DNA from: Ovis canadensis
Taxonomy: Eukaryota > Chordata > Mammalia > Artiodactyla > Bovidae
DNA: 64,000 nucleotides
NCBI RefSeq assembly: GCF_042477335.2
Contig: NC_091247.1
Coordinates: 224,216,001-224,280,000 of the forward strand
Reading direction: 5' to 3'
Part shown: one piece after another, positions 1-10,950 of the stretch
Layout: each line of letters starts with the position of its first letter
Numbering within the stretch: position 1 is the stretch's first letter
Notes under the pieces: generated by a model
The model's database searches: none
What the model saw: the letters and a program-made list of their open reading frames with translations, nothing else
What the model was told of the DNA's origin: nothing
Program-made: the position numbers and the translations under genes

Positions 1-1407
1 AGCGGGATTCTCGAGGTTTTCCTCATTTCCCTTTGCCAAATTTTCTGTCTACACCATGAGACCGTCACAGTCAAAAGACAAGGTTAAACATGGTGCAGCT
101 GTCTGCTGGGCACCGGAACTGTCAGGCCGAGCCACTCAGCATTGGCGTCCCCAGGTCCCCTGCTCAGGACAGTCCCAGGCTCCTGGGCTGGGGGCAGAAT
201 AGGGTGTCCCACCCTTGGCTGTGCTCACTGCCGACTCCACCCCCCTTCCCGCATCTCCGCCCACTCTCGATGCTGCCTCTGCTCTGTCCGTGTGTGCGTG
301 CCTGGAGCTGGTGCTGCCTGTGTGCGGCCGAGGCCGCTCTCCCCTGCTTCCCATGCAGCGTACCGTTGGTGCTCCTGTGGTTTGATGGACCAGTAATCAT
401 TTCATTTCTAAGAGGGAAAACCTGCGTTTGGAGTTTGAAGATGGGCCGGCAAGGTGAACTTTTTTTAAATGGCCATTTTACAAGAAACACTGAAGCTCAG
501 AAAAGCAAAGTGATATGCCCCCAAACCAAAGCAGCAGGGCTAAAGTTCAAGCCCAGAGTGGGTCTCAACTTTTCAGATTCAGCTTCCTAGACTGTCCTTG
601 GCCTTGGGCTCAGGGCAGTGTCACTTACTCCCATCTTTCCACCAGCTCCTCAGGTCTTCCCGTTCCTGACGACTTACAGAGCCTTTCAGCTCAGCCTTCC
701 CCTCCTCCCTGCTCCCAGGACTGTGAGCCTGGGCTGGGTGCTTTGAGGCACTATCTTATTTAAACTTCACAGCGGGAATGTTGTTCCCCTACCACAACCC
801 CGCACAGATGTGGAAACCAAAGTTTAGAGAGACGTCATTCAGCAAATATTTATTAAATGTCTATTTTGTGTCAGCCCTGCCTCCGGCCTTCACAATCTGC
901 TTGGAAAGACAAACATTACACAGAAAAAAGAGCATGACGGATTGCAGTAAGTGGTGTGGCTGAGGAGACTGGGGAGTCTGGGAGAGACCATTTATATTGG
1001 AGGGTCAGGGAAGATGTCTGTGGGTGGCGTTTAAGCTGAGACCAGAGAATAAAGGGATGTGACCTGCCCCCAAGGCTGCCACACAAGTTGGTCACAGAGC
1101 CAAGTCCACGGGCAGCTTCTGACCCCATCCACATACCTCAGTTCCCCGGATAGATGTGACCCAACCAGCTGGCCGAAGAGGTGGACACAGGAAAGCAGTT
1201 ACAAGAGGGCCCAGGGTGCGTGAAAGCCTGACACCCCAGCCTCCTGTCGCTGAGGTTGGGAATAAGATGCCAAGAGGCCCAGGGAGGCAGATGTAACTCA
1301 AACAGATCCTTTGGCCCAGGGGTCATATCTTCAGGCAAAGGCCTTGTGCAGGCCTGCCCCACCCCTGAGCCACCTTGTGGCATCCAGGGGCTGCCCACAT
1401 GGTTAGC

Positions 1408-1622
1408 TGACCCAGGTGGTGCTAGTGGTAAAGAATCCACCTGCCAATGCAGGAGACAGACCTAAGACACACGGGTCAGATCTCTGGGTGGAGAAGATTC
1501 CCTGGAGGAGAGCATGGCAACCCACTCCAGTATTCTTGCCTGGAGAATCCCATGGACAGAGGAGCCTGGTGGGCTATGGCCCATAGGGTTGCAAAGAGTC
1601 AGGCACAACTTAGCAACTTAGT
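1408..1622 (+). repeat. Bov-tA SINE
   Basis: A tRNA-like head (gtggtaaagaatccacctgc) is followed by the Bov-A body (caacccactccagtattctt, then ggagcctggtgggctatggc) and ends near cacaacttagcaactta. This is the usual plus-oriented Bov-tA structure of bovids. It is diverged by point changes. Confidence 0.9.
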
Positions 1623-1849
1623 ACACATGCAGCCCTGGGCACAGCTGATTGGTCAAGGAATGAACATGGGACCCAGCTGGGCCTATGAGGCCCTTCCCTG
1701 AGATTTGTGCCCTTGAGGTCTCTGGAGATCTGTTGTGATCACTGTTTTCTGCTCTGGGTGCAAATGCTCTCACCCAGAGTGGAGATTTTTGTGGTCTCAG
1801 GAAGCACGGGGGCTGTGGTCTGGCAAGCATGTGGCAGGTAAGAACACAG

Positions 1850-1975
1850 GCTTGGAGTTAGTCCCAGGTTCAAGTCCGCCTCCATCACCAATTTGGGGTG
1901 TGACCTTGGGCAAGTCACTTTCCCTGTCTGGGCTTCTGGGTTTTTATCTATAGAATGGGCCCCAGCCTCACAGGC
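1850..1975 (-). repeat. MIR-like ancient SINE fragment
   Basis: The core phrases tgtgaccttgggcaagtcac and a downstream tatagaatggg match the MIR SINE core read on the minus strand. The copy is old and its edges are unclear. It lies inside a 212-codon minus-strand open frame and argues against that frame being coding. Confidence 0.6.
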
Positions 1976-3352
1976 AGCTCGCACAGCGTGGGTGCTCCCC
2001 ACGTGGCAGCTGCCACTGTGGCAATGCTGCAGAGGGTGCTGACCTACAGGGACGTGAGCCTTCGGGGCCTGGCGGCCGTCAGCCATGAGCAGCGGGCAGG
2101 GTGGGGGTGAGGGGGTGTCCACCGGGTGATGTGGGATCCAGCCAGGGTTCCCAGGCCCCACCCCATGAGCTAGTTCCCTCTCTGTACAGCAAGGATGTGC
2201 CGCATAGATAATGTTCAAGTGCCTAACACAGGACTCCCACCTGCCTCCCTGGAGAACAAATCCCCCAAAGCTGGACACATGCCCCCTTCCTTGATTATAC
2301 CCAGCGACCAGACAGCTCCACACACCTCCCAGCAGCTGCGCCACAGCGGCCCAGTTGGCAGCTCCTGATGTCAGCACCTAATCCAGGAAAGCTGCCAGCC
2401 AGAGGTGGGGCTGAGCAGCAGAGGAAATGAAAGACAGGTTTGAAGGTGGGTGCCCACAGCCCCCCAGCCAGCCCTCTCTGCGCCCTCCTCAGCATCTCGC
2501 TTCAGCATAGCGTCCCAGCCAAGCTGGCCGATGCCTGGACCCAGAGGGGCAGGGACTGCTGCGTGGCGCACCAGGCTCAGCCTCCTTCAGCTCCCAGGCT
2601 GCAGGGGCCTCCAGGCTGGGGAGGGGCAGCCACTCCTATCTATACTCCAGGCTGAGTCCCAGTCCCAGTGGGGTGGGGGGCTTGGGACTGTGGGGAACAG
2701 AATGGGCTGGAAGTCAGCAGGGCCGTGTTGCTTGGGGCTGAAGAGCATGGCTGTTTTCCTGGGGTCTGACCCAGGTCTGTTGAAGGCTAGAGCATGCCCC
2801 CGAGTCCAGGTCTCTGAAGAACTGCTAGACCAAGCTCAGATCACCCTAGGAGCCCACCCTAGAGCCTTCCAAGGCCTCTGGGATGTGGCTAGAGCAAGTG
2901 GTGATGCCCAAAGCTGGGATCAGAGTTTTGAGCTGGTAGCCAGTGCCAAACCCATCAGACTTGCTAGGCTCCTCCTTGCTCAGGGCCTCAGTTTCCCCAT
3001 CTGCCCAGAACACCAGATTTGTGGATCTCAGTACTGATTTCCATACTGGGGAACACCACAGGCCTTTGACTGGGGTGTTTGGGCAAGCCAAGCCTTACTT
3101 TTCCTCTCTTCTCTGCCTCACAAATTCCTATCCATTCCTCCTGGCCCCAGTCAGCTGTCACCTCCACCAGCAAGGCTTCACCAGCACTTCTGAGAACCAG
3201 TTGCTGCTCCTGCATGGTCCCACACCACACCTTCTTTGGCAGGTCCCCTCAGCTAGGCCCAGTCCCTCCCTTAACCTGAGGTGAAGATACTATGAGTTAA
3301 AACTTGTGAAATGCTTAAAACAGTGCCTGGCACGGAGCAAGCAGCCATGAAA

Positions 3353-3546
3353 AGTGAAGTGGAAGTCATTCAGTCGTGTCCAACTCTTTGTGACCCCATG
3401 GACTATACAGTGCATGGAATTCTCCAGGCCAGAATACTGGAGTGGGTAGCCTTTCCCTTCTCCAGGAGATCTTCGCAAGCCAGGGAATGAACCCAGGTGT
3501 CCCACACTGCAGGCAGATTCTTTACCAGCTGAGCCACCAGGGGAGC
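3353..3546 (-). repeat. Bov-tA SINE
   Basis: Read on the minus strand this is a Bov-tA copy. The plus strand shows cagtcgtgtccaactctttg, then ccagaatactggagtgggta, and ends with gctgagccaccagggga. Confidence 0.9.
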
Positions 3547-3574
3547 AAGCCGCCGTAGGTGCCAGCTATTACTC

Positions 3575-3690
3575 TCATCAGCATCTGTATTTTACAGGTG
3601 AGGAAGCCGAGGTTCAGAGAGCAGAAACTACTTGTTCTAATTCCACTTATTGTCAGTGGTAGAGCCAAGATTAGGACCCAGACAGTCCAA
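3575..3690 (+). repeat. MIR-like ancient SINE fragment
   Basis: The text tattttacaggtgaggaagc, then gaggttcagagagcag, then agagccaagattagga resembles the MIR core in plus orientation. The fragment is old and no target site duplication was seen. Confidence 0.55.
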
Positions 3691-4014
3691 CTCCAGGGCC
3701 CTCTCTCTCAGCCTCCCTGCCTCCAGTAACCCAATCCCTCCCCGAGGGTACCCATCCTGTCCCCATGCACCTGGGAAATGCCCCTGAGATTCTCTCTCTC
3801 CTGGGTCATCGTCCCTCTCCACAAGATCATTCTGTCAGCCCAAAACACACTATAAGATCTTCCATCCTAAAAATTAAATAACTGAGTCCTCATGGCTCCC
3901 CAGCTACCACCCTTCATCTGCTCCCTGTCTAGTGAACTTTCACAGGCCCCCTCGGACTTCCACCGTCCACTGAAGCCACCTTCGCAAGGTCACCCTGGAG
4001 ACTCCCTTGGTGTA

Positions 4015-4890
4015 GCCACATCAACCTAGGTCAGTCTCAAGCTCATCTTTCTTGACTTCTGAGCAGCGTTCGGCCCAGTTGCCCACTCCGGCCTCCTTGA
4101 AACCTTCTCCCCACCAGCTCCAGGTTCGCCTTCCTCTCTGGCTGTTCCTCCTGTCCCCCGGAACTCTAAATATCAGAAGCCCCAGGGTCAGCAGGTGGCA
4201 AGGTCCACACCTGGAGCTCCATCCATACCCCAGCAACTTCCTCCGGTGTCTTCGGCCTCACCCTCTGCCGGGAGCTGCAGACTCAGTGCCTCCTCCCGCT
4301 CCCTCGCCAGCTCTGCCTTGACCTGCCCAGAGGCTCCTGGTCTCCCTACACCTGTCCCTCTTCAGTCTTCCCTTCAAAAGAAAGGACCCCACCATCCCCC
4401 GGGTGCTCATAACAGAGCCCTGGGGTCATCCTAGATCACCTGCTTTATCTTACAGCCCCGTCCAATCTGTCCATGGTTCTTGTCAGTTCTAGAATCCAGC
4501 CACGTCTCCCTGCCCCCAAACATACACCATGGTGAATGAACCATCATATGCTCTGCCTGGGTTCCAGCAGCCTCCTCTGGCTTGCCTGTTTTCACCTTGC
4601 AGCCTGTCCTCCTCACAGCTGCCTACAACCACGTCATATCCCGTGGTTCCCAGCATGCTCAGAAACAAACTCAAACTTGTTGACACGGCCTAAAAGGCCC
4701 TTTGAGACCTGGCCACCTACCCCATGCACTTCCCCTCCCTCTCCACCCCTTTTGACCCTTTTGCTCCTCCTGGGTCACAGCCAAACCCTTCCCATCTCAG
4801 AGCTTTTGCACTTTCCATTCCATCTGCGTGGAGTGCTGTCCCCTAGATCTTCTCAGCCCAACCCCATCCTCAGTGCCTGGCCAGCCTGGT
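4015..4890 (-). repeat. L2-like LINE remnant
   Basis: Phrases typical of L2 3' sequence in antisense orientation occur in order: a 'ggggtcatcctagatcacct' type segment, then 'ttgtcagttctag', then 'agagcttttgcactttccat' with 'ctgcgtggagtgctgtcccc'. Divergence is high. The call is from remembered L2 consensus wording. Confidence 0.5.
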
Positions 4891-4892
4891 GC

Positions 4893-5035
4893 TTGGTACA
4901 TAGTTGTTCCAATGCTAAGCCATGTCTGACTCTTCGTGACCCCATGGACTGCAGCACGCCAGGCTTCTCTGTCCTTCACTGTCTCCTGGCGTTTGCTCAG
5001 ACTCATGCCCATTGAGTTGGTGGTGCCATCCATAC
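4893..5035 (-). repeat. BovB/Bov-A 3' end fragment
   Basis: The plus strand reads ccatgtctgactcttcgtga, then atggactgcagcacgccagg, then cattgagttggtggtgccat. This is the 3' end of BovB read in antisense, with the Bov-A segment it shares. Confidence 0.8.
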
Positions 5036-5571
5036 ATCATAATTACCAGCTCACTAAGTTCGTCCGCTGAACCTAAAGGGAAAGGATGACCTCACCAGGG
5101 GCAGTGTAGCAGGAGTGCCTTTGCCACCACAAGGTGGCGCTACAGACACGTCCCTGGGCTGTGACCTCTGGTCCAGCCTCCAGATTCGTCCTCGCAGCAA
5201 ACCTAGCACAGCCTCCCGTGCCAGGCAGTGCTGAGAGGCACCAGCTGCCCTGGCCCCGCCCAGCCTGCCCCAGCTGCTACTGGCAGACACCGTCTAGGGG
5301 TATCCAAAGAGCCTTGGAAGGAAGGGAAAGCTGTCTGCCTCCGAGGGCCTGGATTCTAGGCTCTCTCTGGGGAGGGAGTGGATATGTAAGCCTGAGACAG
5401 TGGGGTGGGGAGAATGGGGGCTCAGCAAATGGGAGCAAGGCATCTGGGATGAGGAGTTCTGGGGAGTCTGCCCCTCGGGCCGGGGTTTGCATCCCACCTT
5501 CCTCTGTCTTCTGTATGACAAGCCCCAAAGAGGACATCAGCCCTTGCCCAGCCTTCCAGGGCAGCTGTGAG

Positions 5572-5717
5572 GAGTCAGTTCAGTTCAGTCACTCAGTTGT
5601 GTCCAGCTCTGTGACCCCATGGACTGCAGCATGCCAGGCTTCCCTGTCCATCACCACTGGAGACGGGAACGGCAAACCACTTCAGTATTCTTGCCTGCAG
5701 AACCCCATGAACAGTGT
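5572..5717 (-). repeat. BovB/Bov-A 3' fragment, rearranged
   Basis: It begins with cagttcagttcagtcactca and atggactgcagcatgccagg (antisense BovB 3' end), then after tccatcaccac changes into a short plus-oriented Bov-tA piece (ccacttcagtattcttgcct). The junction at about 5,657 suggests a deletion or nested insertion. Confidence 0.75.
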
Positions 5718-6125
5718 GAGGAATTAAGGCTGCCATTTTCAAATGGACTTTTCAAGTAGAATCTTGTTTTCAGCCACAGTCTTCTCCAGAAGGCCAGCAT
5801 ATGAAACTGATAAAAGAGGTGTTTCATCAGCATATGTTTCCAAGCTCAGGGTGCTGACAGGTTCTCAGTGTAAAGTCACTTGAGAGGGTAAGTGTGTGGC
5901 AGCTGTGACGGACACGCACCCTGCTCAGGGTGAGGGCGAGGGCCGTGGTGCCTCTGGGAGCTGCCCCAGCACCCAGTCTATTTCTGCAGCTTGCCTGAGT
6001 TGCACGGCATTCAGAAAGCCTCGAGGCCCACAGGCAACAAGCTGTTTTTAAAAATGAATCCATATCAATCCTCAGTGACAACCCCAAGGCCCAGTCAAGG
6101 ATTTCAGGTGTCTATAGAACCTGAT

Positions 6126-6400
6126 CGGAGAAGGCAATGGCACCCCACTCCAGTACTCTTGTCTGGAGAATACCATGGATGGAGGAGCCTGGTAGGTTGC
6201 AGTCCATGGGGTCACTAAGAGTCGGACACGACTGAGCGACTTCACTTTCACTTTTCACTTTCATGCGTTGGAGAAGGAAATGGCAACCCACTCCAATGTC
6301 CTTGCCTGGAGAATCCCAGGGATGGGGGAGCCTGGTGGGCTGCCATCTATGGGGTCACACAGAGTTGGACACGACTGAAGCGACTTAGCAGCAGCAGCAG
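6126..6400 (+). repeat. Bov-A2 SINE (dimer) with (CAG)n tail
   Basis: Two successive Bov-A monomers are visible. The first starts ggagaaggcaatggcaccc and the second ggagaaggaaatggcaaccc, joined by a cacttttcactttca linker. The copy ends in a short run of CAG units. This is the standard Bov-A2 layout. Confidence 0.93.
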
Positions 6401-6949
6401 AGAGCCTGATGACCCTCCAGCCCTGGCAGTGGGACTCTGGCAAGCCCCTTACCTTCTCTGGGCTCCAGGAGGCACAGGGGGCTGTGATCCACCTCCAGGG
6501 GCCCATCTGTTTACTCTGGCAGGTCTGGATTTGGTGGTCAGATATATTTGGCCAATGGCCTGGCTCCCTGTGGCCCTCAGAAGCCTGGTGGATGCAGTCA
6601 GACAGCAGAACATGTGTGGAGAGAACTTTCAAGGAAGGGCTGGGGACTCAGCAGGGCTGTGCGAGACAGGGTAGGCAGGGTGAGGTGGGGTGGGGTCAGA
6701 GGGGGCAGGAGCTGACTAAGCCCTGAGAGTTTAAAAATAAACCCTGAGTGCTGTCAGCCACAGCCGGCCACGGCTCCCAGGCCCTGGTGACATCACCAGG
6801 GCACAGGATGTCCCTGGCAGGGCTGGAGAGGGGGACACGGCAGGGTGGAGGGGTTCTCATCTGCCCTTTCTGCAGCTGGGCGCTATTTGCATTTGGAGAG
6901 AGCCAGCCTAGGTTGTCACCATCCAGAAGGGCTGCCGGGGGCCCCTACT

Positions 6950-7095
6950 CCCCCAACACTCAGGAGTATTTCATTTTGCATTTGAGAAAACTGAGGACCA
7001 GGGAACTTGTGACTTGCCTGAGGCTCCCTTCTTTGAGGGATTTGGCAGCTCCAGAACTGGAAGCTAGCAGTGCTGGCCCTCAAGTAGTGACTCTT
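6950..7095 (+). repeat. MIR-like ancient SINE fragment
   Basis: The text tttgcatttgagaaaactga, then ggaccagggaacttgtgact, resembles the MIR core. It is old and its edges are vague. Confidence 0.5.
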
Positions 7096-8068
7096 GAAGT
7101 CTAGTGGGCATGGGATGGGGAACCATTTGGGGAGAAGGCTCACTTGGACGAGGGCAGAGGGAGGCACCAAATAAGCAAACGCCCAGGACCAGGACCGTGC
7201 TCAACACTGTTCAGAACACAGTCTGATCTGGAGGAGGGACTGGCAGGGCTCGGTGCTGCCCCCATTTTCCAGATGAGGAAACTGAAACGCAGGAGCACAG
7301 AATCACCTACTCCAGGCCTCACAGCACATCACGCCTGGTGCGGACGGGGTCCCGTCTCTCCTGGCAGTCCCCAGTTTGAGCATCTGGAGGCGGGTGGGGA
7401 CGGTATGGATGGCTGCCATGGGGATACAGGGGAGAGGCGGGATGGAAGCCCTGCCACCTCTGCTGTCAGGGTGTCCTGTTCGGCCTCCCTCCCATCCCTC
7501 CTCCATGGGCTCCAAGCATCCACTCAGGACCACATCTGTCCTCTTGGCCTGGCCAAGAGTCTCCCTGAACATCCAGCCTCATCTCTCACCATGTTCCTTA
7601 CACTCAGACCTGCTGAACTGCTTATAGATTCCTTCAGGGATTGCTATTTCAGGCCACTGAGCAGTTGAACAAGATGTTCCCGCTGCTGGAATGCCCCCTC
7701 CTGTATCGTATCTTCACAGGGAACTTCTATTCATCCTTCACAATTCCACTGTGAGCCATCATCGCTCCACCAGATCACAGTTATCATTGCGACGGTAATT
7801 GCTGTTTGCTGCCTGTCTCTCTTCCTGGACTGGCAAGTCTTAAGGCCGAGCACTACTCCAAACCCACCTTGGATGAACGAATTAGATTGAGTTTTATAAT
7901 GTGGGGGCAAGGCCCATTTTGCAGGAGAATGGTGAGATCTGTTGTATCCCTTAGCTGGCTTTTCTGATGGGGTTGGGAATGTTACATGAAGGCCACAATT
8001 CATTCTCTGGCCAAGTCCCCCAGTCTACCCTCCCCCCAGGCCCTTAATTGCTCTGCCCTAACCTCTCT

Positions 8069-9196
8069 GATGGATCATCGAAAAAGCAAGAGAGTTCCAG
8101 AAAACCATCTATTTCTGCTTTATTGACTATGCCAAAGCCTTTGACTGTGTGGATTACAATAAACTGTGGAAAATTCTGAAAGAGATGGGAATACCAGACC
8201 ACCTGACCTGCCTCTCAAGAAACCTATATGCCGGTCAGGAAGCAACAGTTAGAACTGGACATGGAACAACAGACTAGTCTCAAATAGGAAAAGGAGTACA
8301 TCAAGGCTGTATATTGTCACCCTGCTTATTTAACTTACATGCAGAGTACATCATGAGAAACACTCGGCTAGAGGAAGCACAAGCTGGAATCAAGATTGCT
8401 GGGAGAAATATCAGTAACCTCAGATATGCAGATAACACCACCCTCATGGCAGAAAGTGAAGAAGAACTAAAGAGCCCTTGATGAAAGTGAAAGAGGAGAG
8501 TGAAAAAGTTGGCTTCAAACTCAACATTCAGAAAACTAAGATCATGGCATCTGGTCCTATCACTTCATGGGAATAGATGTGGAAACAGTGGAAACAGTGA
8601 CAGACTTCATTTGGGGGGGGGGGGGCTCCAAAATAACTGCAGATGGTGATTGCAGCCATGAAATTAAAAGATGCTTACTCCTTGGAAGAAAAGTTATGAC
8701 CAACCTAGACAGCATATTGAAAAGCAGAGACATTACTTTGCCAACAAAAGTCTGTCTAGTCAAGGCAGTAGTCATGTATGGATGTGAGAGTTGGACTATA
8801 AAGAAAGCTGAGTGCCAAAGAACTGATGCTTTTAAACTGTGGTGTTGGAGAAGACTCTTGAGAGTCCCTTGGACAGCAAGGAGATCCAACCAGTCCATCC
8901 TAAAGGAGATCAGTCCTGGGTGTTCATTGGAAGGACGGATGTTAAAGCTGAAACTCCAATACTTTAGCAACCTCATGCAAAGAGCTGACTCACTGGAAAA
9001 GACCCTGATGCTGGGAAGGATTGAGGGCAGGAGAAGGGGACGACAGAGGATGAGATGGTTGGATGGCATCACTGACTCAATGGACATGGGTCTGGGTGGA
9101 CTCCGGGAGTTGGTGATGGACAGGGAGGCCTGGTGAGCCGCGGTTCATGGAGTCCCCAAGAGTCTGACACCACTGATCGACTGAACTGAACTGAAC
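8069..9196 (+). mobile_element. BovB (RTE) LINE, 5'-truncated, defective
   Basis: This is the 3' half of a BovB retrotransposon, an RTE-clade LINE abundant in ruminants. Conceptual translation gives the reverse transcriptase palm (FIDYAKAFDCVDY near 8,115) and, near 8,425, a YADN-type active site where BovB normally has YADD. The conserved C-terminal part reads through as a 189-codon frame at 8,567-9,136. The copy lacks its 5' half with the endonuclease. A stop lies near 8,275, a frame break near 8,470, and a run of 13 Gs at 8,613-8,625 interrupts the frame. It ends in actgaactgaactgaac, the usual short BovB tail repeat. It cannot be autonomous, but similar 3' ends are the template for Bov-tA/Bov-A SINE mobilisation. 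Confidence 0.93.
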
Positions 9197-10265
9197 CTCT
9201 CCTCTCCATCCTGCTCCATCAAACCAAAGAAGGGGTAGTTCCAACCTGCCACCCTCCTGCTGTCTGCTTTCTCCCTTCCCCCAAAGCAACCACAGGACAG
9301 ATCATTCCCAAATCTTAGAAAGCTCAGAATTCTCCTAGGGAACATGCTTCAGATGCAGAATCCCAGGCGTCATTCCCGGGAGGCCCACACAAAGGGACCT
9401 GGAGCGGAACACCGGAATCCACATTGCAAGAAGCCTTCCAGTGGCCCCAGGATCCTACTTTTGGAGCTTTCTGGGATGCCATGACCACCAGGGAGGGAGA
9501 GCCAGTGCCGTCCAGGAGGGACATGGGGCTGGGGATGACCTCGGATGGTAGTTGCCACGCGTAGGCGCAGGGCTTCCTCCGTCTACGCACCAAAGGTGGG
9601 CCCAGAGGCCCGCATTTGCTGCACCAGCTGCGTGTGCAGGCCTCAGCGCCGGGCTTGCAGCCGCCTCCCCTCGGTGCTGGGGAGACAGACGCGGTTATAA
9701 ATAACAGTGAGGCCGGGTGGATGAAGTAAGTGCGAGCAGGGAGGCAGGAACCGCCGCCGGCGAGCGGGGGAGGCAGAGGCGCTCCAGAGGGCCCGGAGCT
9801 CCCGGGTGACCTTAGGGACGGTGGGGAGGGGCGGGCTGCGGGGGAACTTCCAGGCCTCGAGGCGGGGCCGAGTCGCCGCCGAGCTTCCAAGCCAGGCCCA
9901 AGCTGGAGGAGTGACCAGGCCGGGTCAGGCTCTGGAGAGGAGGCTGCGAGGCGCCAAGGCCGGGCACTGGGGAGCCAGTGAAGGGCTGAGTACAGGGCTC
10001 CCCCACGCCCCGGGGAGCGGCCTCGGCCCCTCCGCACGCCCAGGCCCGGCCTCGGCGACTTCGCCGATTCTGCTTTAGGCCTTGGTCTCCCCAGTCTCAG
10101 GCCCCCCTGGTACGCCAGCTCTCGGGGGCCGAGAACGGGGTTGCGGGAGGTGAAGGGATGGGGGGCGCGGAGGGGGCTGCCCTGCTGTCGAGAGGACGGA
10201 ACAGCCGGGCTCTTCCCTGGAACTGCTCTTCCCCCAGCGGCTCCCCTCCCCTTCCCCGCCTGCAC

Positions 10266-10346
10266 TGACGCTCGCCCCGCCCCGTCCTGACGCTCGCCCC
10301 GCCCCACCCCGCCCTGACGTTCACCCCGCCCCGCCCCGCCCCGCCC
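10266..10346 (+). repeat. GC-box / TGACG direct repeats
   Basis: Three direct units begin TGACG at 10,266, 10,288 and 10,315, and a degenerate fourth (TGGCG) begins at 10,347. Each unit continues into CGCCCCGCCCC-type GC boxes. Unit lengths are 22, 27 and 32 bases, so each is longer than the last by one 5-base CCCCG-type step. GC boxes are typical Sp/KLF sites and TGACG is a CREB/ATF half site. Confidence 0.85.
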
Positions 10347-10394
10347 TGGCGCTTGCCTCACCCTGCAGGGGCGCTCGCCCAGTCCCGCGCCACC

Positions 10395-10406
10395 GGTTAC
10401 GTAACC
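10395..10406. promoter_or_regulatory. D-box palindrome (PAR bZIP site)
   Basis: GGTTACGTAACC is a perfect 12-base palindrome containing GTTACGTAAC, which fits the RTTAYGTAAY consensus bound by the PAR bZIP factors DBP, TEF and HLF and by the repressor NFIL3. It sits in the CpG island and, if synteny holds, is the next CpG-rich block downstream of TEF. The site is seen; its use is inferred. Confidence 0.75.
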
Positions 10407-10789
10407 CCGCCCCTGCCCCGCGCCTTCCCTATTGCTCTCTGCTGGTGTCTAGGAAAGGATCGGCCTGGGCCCTGTCTCGGCGTCAGTTTTCCTCTCGCAG
10501 CACTTTCCCCTTCTACTTAACGCCAGAGGGGAAACTGAGGCAGCTGTCCAGCAGAGCACAGCGAGCGGGGCGGTGCACGGGGGGATGGGAGTGACCGCTC
10601 TCGCCCGGATCTTGGGGCCCCCGGGGGAGCCTAGATTGCGGTGAGAGCCCCAGCTCCGGTGGGGCCCGCGCTTCCTCCTCTGAACAAAAGTTCCCTCCCT
10701 GGCCTTGACCCTGGGGGCTCTGGAGCTCCCCTGCTGAGGAATCTTACGCACTGTGCGTGGGCCACCGGTATCTTGAATTCTAAAGTCAG

Positions 10790-10950
10790 GCAGTGAGGCC
10801 CAGTGGTGACTGATCCCTCCGCCCACCCTCTAAGTGACCTTGGGTAAATTGCCTCTGAGTCTCAGTGTCCCCACCTAGGAAATGGGGCTGCTCACGGGCC
10901 CTCCTTCTCATGTCATAGGGAAGAACCCTGCATGTCAGCACCTGCTGGGT
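10790..10950 (-). repeat. MIR-like ancient SINE fragment
   Basis: The segment gtgaccttgggtaaattgcc, followed by tctgagtctcagtgtcccca, matches the MIR core read in antisense. It is old, so positions are approximate. Confidence 0.6.

Larger units (their letters stand above)
1..8068. other. Intergenic DNA, TEF-TOB2 side
   Basis: I see no supported protein-coding exon here. By synteny with human 22q13.2 this is DNA between TEF (further left, outside the window) and TOB2. No segment encoding the TEF bZIP domain was recognised. The stretch holds SINEs and old MIR/L2 fragments, listed separately. Open frames of up to about 212 codons occur, but they overlap repeats and show no domain or compositional sign of coding. 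The intergenic assignment is an inference from synteny. Confidence 0.75.
9540..10790. promoter_or_regulatory. Unassigned CpG island with TATA-like element, GC boxes and D-box
   Basis: This block is much richer in CpG than its surroundings. It holds a TTATAAATAA element (9,695-9,704), a run of GC boxes (10,266-10,346) and a palindromic D-box (10,395-10,406). These are hallmarks of a promoter, but no recognisable exon is attached to it. Possible explanations are a lncRNA promoter, a remote alternative promoter or enhancer of TEF, or an unmethylated island without a stable transcript. A 345-codon minus-strand frame covers it and is probably an effect of GC composition. The edges were judged by eye. 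Confidence 0.7.

Noticed and set aside
1739-2377. 212-codon minus-strand open frame
   Set aside because: It overlaps a MIR-like repeat, has no recognisable domain and lies in SINE-rich intergenic DNA.
8560-9087. 175-codon minus-strand frame opposite BovB
   Set aside because: It is the antisense shadow of the BovB reverse transcriptase C-terminal region.
1-9300. Possible TEF exons or 3'UTR at the left edge
   Set aside because: I found no segment matching the TEF bZIP region or its conserved N-terminal part, and no poly(A) signal I could tie to TEF. TEF is assumed to lie outside the window.
10266-10346. Regular spacing suggestive of a CRISPR-like array
   Set aside because: The units are GC-box direct repeats of growing length with no unique spacers, in a mammalian genome.
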